Source: Actinomycetota bacterium
Lineage (GTDB): Bacteria; Actinomycetota; Actinomycetes; S36-B12
Direction: 5' to 3'
Assembly: GCA_030645615.1 (NCBI GenBank)
Contig: JAUSNB010000025.1
Span: forward strand, 1-64,000
DNA length: 64,000 nucleotides
Shown: positions 30,042-39,206 of the stretch, in pieces
Layout of the letters: each line of letters starts with the position of its first letter
Position numbering within the stretch: the stretch's first letter is position 1
Program-made: the position numbers and the translations under genes
The notes under the pieces: generated by a model
What the model saw: only the letters and a program-made list of their open reading frames with translations
What the model was told of the DNA's origin: nothing
The model's database searches: none

Positions 30042-30989
30042 ATGCGAAAGATCACGCAGGCCCTGCGCGAGGTGGCTGCGAATCAACACGGCCTCGTCTC
30101 AATGGAGCAGGCGATCGCAGCCGGAGCAGGTCGCGACGCCGTACGCGACGACGTGCTACGCGGGCGAGCTCTGCGACTGCACAAGGGCGTGTATGCGATT
30201 CCAGGATTCGGCGAATCGGACCCCTTACGCCTGGACCGCGCCGCGCAGCTGCACCTCGGGCCGAGTGCCTGCTTGGTCCTGGCCTCCGCTGCGAGGCTGC
30301 ACGGCATCCAGGGGCCGGTCGGAGCTCGGGTCTCCCAGCTTGCAGTGCCGCCGGGGCTTGAGAAGCGACAGAGAGCGGGAATCGAACTCCACTTCTGGAA
30401 GCTCGCGGACGATCAATGCGTGGTCATCGATGGGCTCAGGGCAACGAACGTCAAGCGAACCCTGGCCGACTGCGCGCGGCTGCTTCCTCGGATGCAGGGC
30501 GTGTCGTGCCTCGACTCGGCGCTTGAGTTGGGCCTCATCACCAAGGAGACCGTCCTGGAGCTCAGCGAGCTCATGAGCCGCAAGCGCCATTGCGCAACCG
30601 GCCGGCGCCGATTGAGTGAAGCACGCGAAGGTGCCCAGTCTCCGCTCGAGACCAGGGTGCGGCTGAGGGCGATGGACGGCGGCTTTCCGCCGGACACGCT
30701 GCAGGTCGCGATCCGAGACTCATCCGGTCACCTGCTCGGGTATGGCGACATCGGTTACGAATTGCCGAGCGGCCAATGGCTCCTTGTCGAGGCCGACGGA
30801 GTTCGATACCACGATCAGCCGGAAGCACTGCTATATGACCGGAGGCGGCAAAACGCGTTCCTGTCATCGAATGTCTCGGCTCTCCTTCGGTTCACCTGGG
30901 AGGACACGCAGCGCGCGGGGCACATCCCGAGCGTTCTCGGTACAGCCCTGGCGAAGACCGGTTGGCGGCCGAACCCTCGTCCATCTTGA
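30042..30989 (+). CDS. AbiEi-like wHTH plus DUF559 nuclease-fold protein
   Basis: A 315-residue protein. The N-terminal winged-helix (ITQALREVAANQHGLVSMEQAIAAG, then HKGVYAIPG) resembles AbiEi-type antitoxins. The C-terminal region has the DUF559/Vsr-like pattern GDIGYE, VEADGVRYH and YDRRRQN, with acidic and His residues where a nuclease site would lie. Base composition is visibly lower in G+C than its neighbours. Family I palindromes lie on both sides, and the TGA stop (30987-30989) is inside the left arm of copy C. No partner toxin gene is adjacent. ATG 30042 has no ribosome-binding site; TACACC lies 6 nt upstream. Confidence 0.78.
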   Translation: MRKITQALREVAANQHGLVSMEQAIAAGAGRDAVRDDVLRGRALRLHKGVYAIPGFGESDPLRLDRAAQLHLGPSACLVLASAARLHGIQGPVGARVSQLAVPPGLEKRQRAGIELHFWKLADDQCVVIDGLRATNVKRTLADCARLLPRMQGVSCLDSALELGLITKETVLELSELMSRKRHCATGRRRLSEAREGAQSPLETRVRLRAMDGGFPPDTLQVAIRDSSGHLLGYGDIGYELPSGQWLLVEADGVRYHDQPEALLYDRRRQNAFLSSNVSALLRFTWEDTQRAGHIPSVLGTALAKTGWRPNPRPS

Positions 30990-31041
30990 GGTTGGCGTGA
31001 GAATCAGGGCGTGGAAGTCGCGCCAACCTCAAGGTCGGCGG
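30985..31041 (+). repeat. Family I palindrome, copy C
   Basis: Identical arms, 23-nt spacing and GTCGGCGG flank as copies A and B, but a different core. Its left arm contains the stop codon of the DUF559-type gene. The rodA stop lies 40 bp to the right on the other strand. Confidence 0.92.
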
Positions 31042-31080
31042 AGGTGGGTGGCCGGAGGGTACGCGCAGAGCGACGCGGGG

Positions 31081-32262
31081 CTACACGCCGGCGCGCTGGG
31101 CGTGCAGGCGCACATTCTGCAGCAAGCCCACGGCGATCCAGGTCGCCATCATCGACGTGCCTCCGGCCGAGACCAGGGGCAGCGGGATGCCGGTGATCGG
31201 CATGATGCCCAGCGTCATGCCGATGTTCTCGAACATCTGGAAGGCCAGCCACGCGACGATGCCGGTGGCCACCAGCCGGCCGTACAGGTCATCCGCGCGG
31301 AACGCGATCATGACGGCCCGCCACAGCACGATGGCCATCAGCAGGATCAGGATGACGGCGCCCACGAAGCCGAACTCCTCGCCGACGACCGTGAAGATGA
31401 AGTCGCTCTCGTTGACTGGCACGAACTTGCCCTGCGTCTGCGGGCCCTGGAACAGGCCATACCCGAACATTCCCCCGCCGCCGATCGCGATGCGCGCCTG
31501 ATTGGCGTTATAGGCGGCGCTTCCGACGTCGGTCGTCGGGTTGATGAACGAGGTGAGCCGGGCGACTTGGTACTCCTTCAGCAGCCCGAGCTGGATCGCG
31601 AGCATGCCGCCGATGACCGCCCCGCCGATGAGGCCGACGACCCACCTCGTGCGCGCGCCGGACACCGCGATCAGCGACAGCGACACCGCCCCGAGGATGA
31701 GCACGGTCCCCGTGTCGTTCTGCACGAGGATGATCAGGATCGGCAGCACGGCGACGCCCAGCGACAGCAGCACGTCGCGGTCCCGGGGCTCGCTCTCGAT
31801 GTCGCGCTTCTCCGACAAGATGGCCGCCATCATCAAGATGACGGCGACCTTCGCGAACTCCGACGGCTGGATCGTCATTCCGCCGGGCAGGTCGATCCAG
31901 GCCCGCGCACCCGCGATGCGGGCGCCCACCCCAGGCACGAAAGGCAGCACGAGCATGAGCATGGACGCGCCGTAGATGATCGGCGTGTACGCCCGCAGCC
32001 AGCGGTAGTCCAGCCGCGAGGCCACGACTCCCAGGGCCAAGCCGATGACCACGTTGACGAGGTGCCGCTTGAGGTACGACTGGGGGTCGCTCTCGGCGGC
32101 CATGTCGGCGCGGCTGGCAGACCAGACCAGGACCGAGCCGAAGACGGTCACCGTAAGGGCCGCACCGAGCAGGATCCAGTCGAGGTCGCGCCAGTAGCCC
32201 GGTCCGCCGGTCCCCCGGGCGATCGGTGCCGTCGAGTAGCGCTCGCGGTAGGCCGTCCTCAT
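31081..32262 (-). CDS. rodA: RodA peptidoglycan glycosyltransferase (SEDS)
   Basis: A 393-residue SEDS polymerase with about ten helices. It acts with PBP2 to build lateral-wall peptidoglycan. Landmarks are WIDLPGGMTIQPSEFAKVA, ILVQNDTGTVLIL, the ESDFIFTVVGEEFGFVG loop and the C-terminal GIPLPLVSAGGTS. ATG 32262 has GAGGAG 6 nt upstream and overlaps the mrdA stop by 4 bases. It is the last gene of the mreB-mreC-mreD-mrdA-rodA run. Confidence 0.93.
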   Translation of the reverse strand: MRTAYRERYSTAPIARGTGGPGYWRDLDWILLGAALTVTVFGSVLVWSASRADMAAESDPQSYLKRHLVNVVIGLALGVVASRLDYRWLRAYTPIIYGASMLMLVLPFVPGVGARIAGARAWIDLPGGMTIQPSEFAKVAVILMMAAILSEKRDIESEPRDRDVLLSLGVAVLPILIILVQNDTGTVLILGAVSLSLIAVSGARTRWVVGLIGGAVIGGMLAIQLGLLKEYQVARLTSFINPTTDVGSAAYNANQARIAIGGGGMFGYGLFQGPQTQGKFVPVNESDFIFTVVGEEFGFVGAVILILLMAIVLWRAVMIAFRADDLYGRLVATGIVAWLAFQMFENIGMTLGIMPITGIPLPLVSAGGTSMMATWIAVGLLQNVRLHAQRAGV

Positions 32263-34409
32263 GGGGATCTCCTCGTGGAGCGGGCCGTCGCAACGCCCGA
32301 GGTCTGCCCGTTGAGGCCGATGACGGTGCCGTCCGGGCGCACGATGGGCAGGGTGTCCTGCGGTTCCCCGCCGAGCAGGACGCTGTCGCTCGGGTTGACG
32401 GACCCCCCGCGCACGCCGAAGAGCGCCTCGTAGATCTTGCGCACGCTCGGTCCGGACGTCTTCGACCCGGTGCCGCCCTCCGTGACCATGACGATGACCG
32501 CGTACTTGGGGTCGTCGGCGGGTGCGTAGGACGCATACCAGGACGTCGACACGTCACTGCCGGTCACCTGCGCCGAGCCGGTCTTCGACGCCACAGGGAT
32601 CTGGTCCAACGGGAACCCGGCGAAGGCCGTCTCCCCCGATCCCGCGGTCGTGACGCCCGGCAACGTCCGCCGCAGGAAGGTCATGGTCGCCTTCGGCACC
32701 TCCACCTTGGACTTCAGGACCGGCTGGAACTCCTTGATCACGTCGCCCGACGCGCTGACGATGGCCTTGGCCACCTGCGGCTGGTACAGGTTGCCGCCAT
32801 TGGCCACGGCCGCATAGACCATCGCCATCTGCAGTGGGGTGACGGCAGTGTCGCCCTGGCCGATGATCGCGTTCAGTGCGTCGCCGGCTCGCCAGAGGAA
32901 GCCGTTCTCGCAGTTCTCCTTGTCCAGCGCAGTGAAGTAGTCGGCCAGCTTGGGGTCCGTCTTGCGGGTCTCCGGGTAGCCGGCCGCGGCGTTGGCGCAC
33001 CAGCTCTCGCGCATCGCCCGCCAGTTCTCGGCCTTGAACTCGCGGCTCGACACGCGGCCGACGGATTCGCCGGGCAGGTCGACCCCGGTCGCCGAGCCCA
33101 GGCCGAACATCTTGGCTGTCTCCGCGACAGGGTCCGCGGCCGCGCTGCCGGCCTCCGGGCCACCGGCCGCCAACCACATGCGTTCGGCCAGGCCGTAGAA
33201 GACCGTGTTGCAGGAGACCTCGATGGCCCGGGCAAGGCTGATCCGGCCGTACGCCGACGATTCGAAGTTGCGGAACTTCTGCCCGCCGACCCTGACCGAG
33301 CTGGGGCACGGGTACTGGCCGTACAGGCTGTAGCCCTCCTTGCCGGCCGCGGCCGTGCTGATGACCTTGAAGGTCGAGCCGGGAGCGAAGAGTCCCTGGT
33401 AGGCGTTCGATGACAGGGCCTCGGTGGAGATGAGCTCCCGGTACTGCTTCTTGGTGACGCCGCCGATCCAGATGGCCGGGTCGTACGTCGGGTAGCTCGC
33501 CATGGCCAGAACGTGGCCCGTCTGCACGTCGACGACGACGGCGGCGCCGGACTTGCCGGGGTAGCCCTCGTCCCGTGCCCGCTGGATCGCGGCGACGAGT
33601 TGCCCCTCGACGACGGACTGCAGGCGGGCGTCCAGCGACGTGATGACGTAGTTGCCTGCGACCGGCGGCGTGCTCGTCAAGGTGCCCGTTACCTGCCCGG
33701 ACGTATCGACGGCAAGCGTCGTGATTCCCGGCTGGCCGCGAAGCTCCGCGTCGTACTCGCGCTCCAGCCCTGTACGCCCGACGGTGTCGGTGATGCGCAG
33801 TCGGTCCGGGTCCTGCGAGTCCCCTTGCGCCGCGATCTGCTCCTCGGTCACCGGGCCGAGGTAGCCGAGCAGGTGCGCCGCATTCACGTTGAATGGCGCC
33901 GGATACTCGCGGACGGCCTGCAGCTTGGCAGAGATGCCGGGGAAGTCCGAACGCCGCTCCATGATGGTCAGCGCAGTCTGGGTATCGACGTCATTGGCCA
34001 CGGGGATGGGCTGGTAGCTCGAGCCGTTCCAGCAGATCGGGGGCGGCTTGGCTCCGTCGGTGCCGCAGTTCACCAGTCGCTCGGCGATCTTGGCTTCCTG
34101 CATGTCGAGGATCTTCGCCAGCCGCCGGATGACGGCCTCGCCTCCGTCGTCTTCCTTCTCCAGCACCTGCCGGTCGACGGTCACGACCACCGACGTGCGG
34201 TTCCCGACGAGGGGGCGGCCGGCCTGGTCGAGGATCAGCCCGCGAACGGCTGGCTCGACGGCCTCGCGCACGGTGTTGCTCTCGGCCGCGGCTCGGTAGG
34301 TCTCGCCCGTCATCACCTGCAGGTAGAAGGCCCGCGCAACGAGGGTCCCGAGCAGGGAGGTGACCAGGACCGCGAGCACGAGCAGGCGCAGGTTCGAGCG
34401 CTCGCTCAC
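32259..34409 (-). CDS. mrdA: Penicillin-binding protein 2 (elongasome transpeptidase)
   Basis: A 716-residue class B PBP with an N-terminal membrane helix (LLVLAVLVTSLLGTLVARAF). A PBP dimerisation region follows, then the transpeptidase domain with SxxK in APGSTFKV (about 343), SxN VSCNT (about 400) and KTG ASKTGSAQ (about 609). GTG 34409 has GGAGGG 5 nt upstream. It is coupled to rodA. The domain contains an insertion (roughly 470-510, Cys/Asn-rich CANAAAG...ENCENG). Confidence 0.93.
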   Translation of the reverse strand: MSERSNLRLLVLAVLVTSLLGTLVARAFYLQVMTGETYRAAAESNTVREAVEPAVRGLILDQAGRPLVGNRTSVVVTVDRQVLEKEDDGGEAVIRRLAKILDMQEAKIAERLVNCGTDGAKPPPICWNGSSYQPIPVANDVDTQTALTIMERRSDFPGISAKLQAVREYPAPFNVNAAHLLGYLGPVTEEQIAAQGDSQDPDRLRITDTVGRTGLEREYDAELRGQPGITTLAVDTSGQVTGTLTSTPPVAGNYVITSLDARLQSVVEGQLVAAIQRARDEGYPGKSGAAVVVDVQTGHVLAMASYPTYDPAIWIGGVTKKQYRELISTEALSSNAYQGLFAPGSTFKVISTAAAGKEGYSLYGQYPCPSSVRVGGQKFRNFESSAYGRISLARAIEVSCNTVFYGLAERMWLAAGGPEAGSAAADPVAETAKMFGLGSATGVDLPGESVGRVSSREFKAENWRAMRESWCANAAAGYPETRKTDPKLADYFTALDKENCENGFLWRAGDALNAIIGQGDTAVTPLQMAMVYAAVANGGNLYQPQVAKAIVSASGDVIKEFQPVLKSKVEVPKATMTFLRRTLPGVTTAGSGETAFAGFPLDQIPVASKTGSAQVTGSDVSTSWYASYAPADDPKYAVIVMVTEGGTGSKTSGPSVRKIYEALFGVRGGSVNPSDSVLLGGEPQDTLPIVRPDGTVIGLNGQTSGVATARSTRRSP

Positions 34410-34430
34410 GCCGGCCCTCCGTCCACTCGT

Positions 34431-34471
34431 CCCATGCCGCTGCGAACCGGCGATCGCCGGGGTCGCATGGG
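34431..34471 (-). promoter_or_regulatory. Nested inverted repeat in mrdA leader
   Basis: CCCATGC (34431-34437) and GCATGGG (34465-34471) enclose a perfect 14-bp palindrome CCGGCGATCGCCGG (34447-34460). It starts 21 bp upstream of the mrdA start, in the 154-bp gap after mreD. It could be an operator, an attenuating hairpin or a processing site. The rest of the gap is relatively AT-rich with no clear motif. Confidence 0.4.
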
Positions 34472-34563
34472 TATGACGGTACGACGTGTCAGCGCTGCGG
34501 AGCGTTCCCGCTGCCCGGTTTCATCCCTTTCGCCCGATTTTTGACACAAAGAAATGGCGGAAA

Positions 34564-35082
34564 TCAGCCGGTCAGGACCGACACGTCCGGCGCCACCCGG
34601 CGCGCCACCCAGGCCATCCCGACGATGACCAACGGTGCCATCGCCACCGCATACAGCGCCGAGGTCAGGACCATCGTGGGCATGTCCTCCCAGGAGACGC
34701 GGGTCGCCCCCATCAGGCTGTCGAGTGCGGCCACGGCCAGCGTGCTGGCCGCGGTGGCCAGCCCGACGATCCCGATCATGATCGGCACCGTCCGGTCACG
34801 CGGATCGATGACGAAGCCGGTGATGAAGCCGACCGCGATGTAGACGAGGGCATTGACCCCCAGCAGTGTGTCGGCCGGCGGGGCGAGGTCGATCAGAATG
34901 CCGGCGGAGAAGCCGGCCGTGGCGCCTGGCACGGGACCCATCGCGAGGGCGATGGCCACGACGGTCACGACGACCAGGTCCGGGGTGGCGCCCGGCAGCC
35001 CGAGCCGAGACAGCAGCGTCACCTGGACGATCACGGCGAGGAACGTCGTGATGCCGATGACCACCGCTTGCCGCCATGTCAT
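34564..35082 (-). CDS. mreD: Rod-shape protein MreD
   Basis: A 172-residue membrane protein with five to six helices, the usual small partner of MreC in the elongasome. It starts MTWRQAVVIGITTFLAVIVQVTLLSRLGLPGATPDL; the following acidic loop VLIDLAPPADT is typical. It lies 6 bp downstream of mreC. Confidence 0.87.
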   Translation of the reverse strand: MTWRQAVVIGITTFLAVIVQVTLLSRLGLPGATPDLVVVTVVAIALAMGPVPGATAGFSAGILIDLAPPADTLLGVNALVYIAVGFITGFVIDPRDRTVPIMIGIVGLATAASTLAVAALDSLMGATRVSWEDMPTMVLTSALYAVAMAPLVIVGMAWVARRVAPDVSVLTG

Positions 35083-35088
35083 GGCCCG

Positions 35089-36108
35089 CTAGCCCCCGCT
35101 CTCGCTGGGCTCCGGCGTCGCCGCCGTCTCCCGCTCGGGCGCGGCGGACGCGCTTGGGACTGGTGACGCGCCGTCCGTCGTACCCGTGTCGCCGGGGTCC
35201 TCGGACGCGCCGGAGCCGAGCGGCACGGGGGACGGCGAGGGGTCGCTGATTCCGGTCCGGGGCAGGACTGAGTCGCGAGGGTCGACCCTCGGCGGCCGCG
35301 TGACGACGGCGACGATGCTGAGCGTCGAGACGTCGATGAAGGGCCGGACGGTGGCGACGCGAGTGAGCTGCCCCGGGGTGCCGCCCACCTCGATCACCTC
35401 GCCGATCGGCAGCCCCGGGGCGTACGGGCGTCCGCCCTTGGAGCCGAACGTGACGAGCGCATCGCCGACCCGCAGGTCGGCGGCCGGGTCGAGGAGCTGG
35501 AAGGACAGCGAATCCTGGCGCCCGGTGCCTGACACGATCCCGATCTCCTCAGTGCCGGCCACGCGGCCACCGACTGCCGAGGACGAGTCCACCACCAGGA
35601 CGACGGTCGACGTGTTCGACGTCGTCTTGACGACGCGGCCCACGAGGCCCTGACCGTTGATGACCGTCATGTCCGGCTCGATGCCGTCCGACTTGCCCGC
35701 GTCGATGGTGATCGTCCACGAGAAGTCCTGCGCCGGGCCTACCGCGATGACCTCAGCCGGCACGATCCGGTAGCCGCCTACCCCGGCGATGCCCAGCACC
35801 TCGTCCAGCGCCATCACGCGCGCGCGGTCGTTGGCGAACGTCTCGGCCTCGGCCCGCAGCACCTCGTTCTCCGCGGTCAATGCCTGGATCTGCGCGGACT
35901 GGTCGCGCATCGTCGACCACCACTCGGTCGCGCCGGTGACGGGCGAGAAGACGGTGGCGGCGATGCGTTCCGCGAAGCCCAGCACGTTGGCCGCCACCGA
36001 ACGAACACCGCTGAGGGGACCCTGTCCTCCGCGGAGGTCGAGGATGACGAACGTCAGTGACGCGACGACCAGCACCGACAGCACGATGCGGGTTCGGCGC
36101 GACAGCAT
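35089..36108 (-). CDS. mreC: Rod-shape protein MreC
   Basis: A 339-residue bitopic protein. A membrane helix (IVLSVLVVASLTFVILDL) is followed by a coiled coil (about 65-100, QIQALTAENEVLRAEAE) and two beta barrels (about 110-270). A disordered Pro/Ser/Glu/Thr-rich tail of about 70 residues follows, longer than in many homologues. MreC links MreB and PBP2. It follows mreB after 52 bp. Confidence 0.9.
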   Translation of the reverse strand: MLSRRTRIVLSVLVVASLTFVILDLRGGQGPLSGVRSVAANVLGFAERIAATVFSPVTGATEWWSTMRDQSAQIQALTAENEVLRAEAETFANDRARVMALDEVLGIAGVGGYRIVPAEVIAVGPAQDFSWTITIDAGKSDGIEPDMTVINGQGLVGRVVKTTSNTSTVVLVVDSSSAVGGRVAGTEEIGIVSGTGRQDSLSFQLLDPAADLRVGDALVTFGSKGGRPYAPGLPIGEVIEVGGTPGQLTRVATVRPFIDVSTLSIVAVVTRPPRVDPRDSVLPRTGISDPSPSPVPLGSGASEDPGDTGTTDGASPVPSASAAPERETAATPEPSESGG

Positions 36109-36160
36109 GGATCCAGTGTCCCTTGCGGGCCGTCAGGCCGACGCCGGCACCCGGAGGGTG

Positions 36161-37192
36161 CTAGCGGCGGGGCTCCGAGATCAGGACCTGCTGGAGGGCC
36201 TCGAACTCCTCCACGCACTTGCCTGAGCCGAGGGCCACGCACTCGAGCGGGCGGTCGGCAATGAGGATGGGCATGCCCGTCTCGTGGCGCAGCCGCTCGT
36301 CGAGGCCCCGGAGCAGCGCGCCGCCGCCGGTGAGGACGATGCCGCGGTCCATGATGTCGCCGGACAGCTCGGGAGGAGTGCGGTCGAGCGTCGCCTTGAC
36401 CGCGTCGACGATCGCGTGGACGGGCTCGTCGATGGCTCGACGGATCTCCTCCGCGGACACGACGATCGTGCGCGGCAGGCCGGTGATGAGGTCACGGCCG
36501 CGGATCTCGGCGTGCGGCTCGTCGGGCATCGGGAAGGCCGAGCCGATCGCGACCTTGATCTCCTCGGCGGTGCGCTCGCCGAGCATCAGCGAATACTCCT
36601 TCTTGACGTACTGGATGATCGCGTTGTCCAGTTCGTCGCCGCCGACGCGGACGCTCAGCGAGCAGACGATGCCGCCAAGGGAGATGACCGCGACCTCGGA
36701 CGTGCCGCCGCCGATGTCGACCACCATGTTTCCGGTGGGCTCGTGCACGGGAAGGCCTGCGCCGATGGCCGCGGCCATGGGCTCCTCGATGATGAACACC
36801 TTGCGAGCGCCCGCGGCGTAGCCCGCGTCCTTGACCGCGCGCTGCTCGACGCCGGTGATGCCGGACGGGACGCACACGATGAGTCGCGGCTTGGCCAGGT
36901 GGCGGCGCTTGTGCACCTTCTGGATGAAGTAGCGCAGCATGCGCTCGGTGGTGTCGAAGTCGGCGATGACGCCGTCCTTGAGCGGGCGGATCGCGACGAT
37001 GTTGCCAGGGGTGCGACCGATCATGCGCTTGGCCTCGGAGCCGACCGCGAGGATGCCGCCTGTGTTGTTGTTGATCGCCACGACGGAGGGCTCGTTCAGA
37101 ACGATGCCGCGGCCGCGTACGTAAACCAAGGTGTTGGCGGTGCCCAGGTCGACGGCCATGTCGCGGCCGACGAAGGACGATGATGCTGCCAT
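36161..37192 (-). CDS. mreB: Actin-like cell-shape protein MreB
   Basis: A 343-residue actin-fold ATPase that organises lateral wall synthesis. Landmarks are [23 protein letters not shown], the [15 protein letters not shown] phosphate loop and [25 protein letters not shown] element (37234-37229, minus strand) about 37 bp upstream is the likely -10 for the operon. The gene heads the mreBCD-mrdA-rodA cluster, which implies rod or polar-lateral growth. Confidence 0.95.
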   Translation of the reverse strand: MAASSSFVGRDMAVDLGTANTLVYVRGRGIVLNEPSVVAINNNTGGILAVGSEAKRMIGRTPGNIVAIRPLKDGVIADFDTTERMLRYFIQKVHKRRHLAKPRLIVCVPSGITGVEQRAVKDAGYAAGARKVFIIEEPMAAAIGAGLPVHEPTGNMVVDIGGGTSEVAVISLGGIVCSLSVRVGGDELDNAIIQYVKKEYSLMLGERTAEEIKVAIGSAFPMPDEPHAEIRGRDLITGLPRTIVVSAEEIRRAIDEPVHAIVDAVKATLDRTPPELSGDIMDRGIVLTGGGALLRGLDERLRHETGMPILIADRPLECVALGSGKCVEEFEALQQVLISEPRR

Positions 37193-37298
37193 GGGGAAGC
37201 GGCCTTCCGAGCGGGTGCAGGGGCCTTCATCTTAAGGCCACCGGGTGGTCACCTTGGCACCGTCTGCCCGGATTGCCCCGCTTTGCCCTTCCGCCCAC

Positions 37299-37355
37299 CT
37301 TGAGGTTGGCGCCCTCCCGGGGCTGGCATTAGCGCGCCAACCTCAAGGTCGGCAG
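37299..37355 (+). repeat. Family I palindrome, copy D
   Basis: Same 13-nt arms and 23-nt spacing; the right flank is GTCGGCAG, one base off the consensus. It lies between mreB and the stop of the serine-hydrolase gene, with no DUF559 gene nearby, so it is a solo copy like A. Confidence 0.9.
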
Positions 37356-37359
37356 GTGG

Positions 37360-38742
37360 TCACTCCTCGCCGATGCGGGAGGCGCGGTCGATCTCCCGCT
37401 CCCGCAAGTAGGCCTCAAGCCTTGCCGCCACCTCCGCGTCGGACGGGAGCCCATAGGCGGCCGTCACCGCAGCACCGAGGTCAGCGCGGTAGTCGTGGCC
37501 TTCGCTCTTGAAATCGCCGGGCTTGACGTTCGTGGCGAACATCGTGTCGACGAATGCCGTGGCCCAGGTAATGCCCGGCTTCCAGGTCATTCCCGCCGGG
37601 ATGTTGCGCCCGCGGCTGCCGTCGACGGGCAGCCAGGCCGGCCGCTGCCGGAACACCTCGGGGCGGAACCGGACGACGGGGTCGCCGTCATGCTCCAGGA
37701 ACCACACCCGCGGGCGCGGCTCGAGCATCGACGCCGGGATCTGCTCGGGCCGGTCGATCGTGATGGACTCCGCCGAGCACCTGGCGTGGAATTCGTCGGC
37801 CACCAGCCCGCCGGGCGTACCGACCCACAGTGCCCCGGCAACGCCGTACTGGTCGAGGTCAGCCGGACCCGCCGGGATCGCGGCCTGCTGCACCTTCGCG
37901 CCCAGGCTCTCCCCGTAGAGGAGGATCCGGGGGCGCTGCTCGCGCCCCTGCAGTTCGGTGCGCACCGCGTCGAGCAGAAGCTTCTGGGTGTGCGACGCGA
38001 CCCCGACCGCGCCCAGCGACAGGAATGACGGCAGCAGGCCGTAGCCGACAGCCACGGCGGCGCTGTCGCCGCGGGACAGCACTTCGAGCACGTCGACGGG
38101 AGTCGGGTTGGCATACCCCGTGCCGGCAGGGGCCTGGATGAGCAGGTTCGCGCGCTCGAAGGCGCCCGTGCGTCGCAGCTCGGCCATCGCGAGCTCGACC
38201 CGCTGCTCGGGAGTCCCGGCAGAGTCGACGCCGACGAACACGCGGACCGGCGAGGCGACCGGCTCCTGCCCGGTGACCTGTCGGATCCCGTCGGGCGTGG
38301 AGACCGTGCCCACGAAGCGGGCCCCCTCGCGGCCGAGCTCGGCCAGGCTCACGGCAGAACCGGGGCCTGCAGAGACAACAGGGTCGAGGGGTGCGGTCGA
38401 GAAGCCGGGGTCCAGGCCTCGGCCCTGCTCGGTGAGCTTGCCGAGCAGGCGATCGGCCGCGATCTTGCCCGCGACAGCGGTCGCCGCGACGACTCCTGCG
38501 CCGACGAGCACGGGCGTCACGGTCGTGACCTGGCCCGGACCGCGCCCCGCGGCCGACCGCAGGAGCGAGGAGGCGACGCCGACCTTCAGTCCGACCGCGA
38601 GTCCGGTGAGGCCGCCGAGCACGAGCGGGAAGGCCGTGCGGACGTTCGCCGGCCAGGTGACGAGGGACGGCCCGCGTGACGCGGCAGCCAGCCCCGCTGC
38701 TGCCGCCGCTCCGGCACCCAGGCCGAGCAGGGCCGGCTTCAT
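37360..38742 (-). CDS. Membrane alpha/beta hydrolase (Abhydrolase_9-like)
   Basis: A 460-residue protein with an N-terminal membrane region of about four helices and a C-terminal serine-hydrolase domain. The nucleophile elbow is YGESLGAK (about 274), with RVFVGVDSAG, LIQAPAGTGYANP, LWVGTPGG and FLEHDGDPVVRF nearby. This layout matches the Abhydrolase_9 family of actinobacteria. The substrate, perhaps an envelope lipid ester, is unknown. ATG 38742 is one base from the ndk stop, so it is cotranscribed with ndk. Confidence 0.8.
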   Translation of the reverse strand: MKPALLGLGAGAAAAAGLAAASRGPSLVTWPANVRTAFPLVLGGLTGLAVGLKVGVASSLLRSAAGRGPGQVTTVTPVLVGAGVVAATAVAGKIAADRLLGKLTEQGRGLDPGFSTAPLDPVVSAGPGSAVSLAELGREGARFVGTVSTPDGIRQVTGQEPVASPVRVFVGVDSAGTPEQRVELAMAELRRTGAFERANLLIQAPAGTGYANPTPVDVLEVLSRGDSAAVAVGYGLLPSFLSLGAVGVASHTQKLLLDAVRTELQGREQRPRILLYGESLGAKVQQAAIPAGPADLDQYGVAGALWVGTPGGLVADEFHARCSAESITIDRPEQIPASMLEPRPRVWFLEHDGDPVVRFRPEVFRQRPAWLPVDGSRGRNIPAGMTWKPGITWATAFVDTMFATNVKPGDFKSEGHDYRADLGAAVTAAYGLPSDAEVAARLEAYLREREIDRASRIGEE

Positions 38743-38743
38743 G

Positions 38744-39154
38744 TCAGGCCAGGCCGGGGAAGAACAGGGCGATCTCGCGGGCCGCGGACTCCTCGGAGTC
38801 CGAGCCGTGAGTGACATTGTTCTGGGTCTCGGTGGCGAGGTCCCCGCGGATCGTGCCGGGCGCGGCGTTGGCCGGGTTGGTCGCGCCCATCATGGCGCGC
38901 CAGGACAGGATCGCGTCCGGTCCCTCGATGACGGCGGCCACGAGCGGCGCGGACGTGATGAACGCCACAAGGTCGGCGAAGAACGGCTTGTCCTTGTGTT
39001 CCCCGTAGTGCGTCTCGGCGACCTCGGCGGCCAGGGTGCGCTGCTCCAGCGCCACGATGCGGAAGCCCTTGCGCTCGATGCGGCCCATCACCTCGCCGAC
39101 GAGACCGCGGGCCACGCCGTCGGGCTTGATGAGGACGAGGGTGCGCTGCGACAC
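38744..39154 (-). CDS. ndk: Nucleoside diphosphate kinase
   Basis: A 136-residue enzyme that balances NTP pools by phosphotransfer. The catalytic His is in NVTHGSDS (about 115), with [14 protein letters not shown] and [11 protein letters not shown] upstream. GTG 39154 is chosen: AAGGAG lies 6 nt before it and the length equals the family standard. An ATG seven codons earlier has no such site. Confidence 0.95.
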   Translation of the reverse strand: MSQRTLVLIKPDGVARGLVGEVMGRIERKGFRIVALEQRTLAAEVAETHYGEHKDKPFFADLVAFITSAPLVAAVIEGPDAILSWRAMMGATNPANAAPGTIRGDLATETQNNVTHGSDSEESAAREIALFFPGLA

Positions 39155-39206
39155 GGGTGTCTCCTTGGTAGGCAAGCGGATATGCGCCCACCCTACCTAG
39201 CCGGAC

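Noticed and set aside
30042-30989. A type IV toxin-antitoxin pair (AbiEi with an AbiEii toxin)
   Set aside because: Only the antitoxin-like wHTH is present, fused to a DUF559 domain. No nucleotidyltransferase toxin gene is adjacent on either side.
34541-34546. A perfect TTGACA -35 box on the plus strand
   Set aside because: No -10 at proper spacing and no plus-strand gene downstream; it lies just beyond the mreD stop in a chance AT-rich patch.
20628-37355. Family I repeats as a CRISPR array
   Set aside because: The copies are kilobases apart, each is a single inverted unit rather than direct repeats with spacers, and no cas gene is present.
20628-37355. Family I repeats as simple intrinsic terminators
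   Set aside because: The 23-nt loop is long, no T-run follows either arm, and copy B lies between two divergent start codons where no gene ends.
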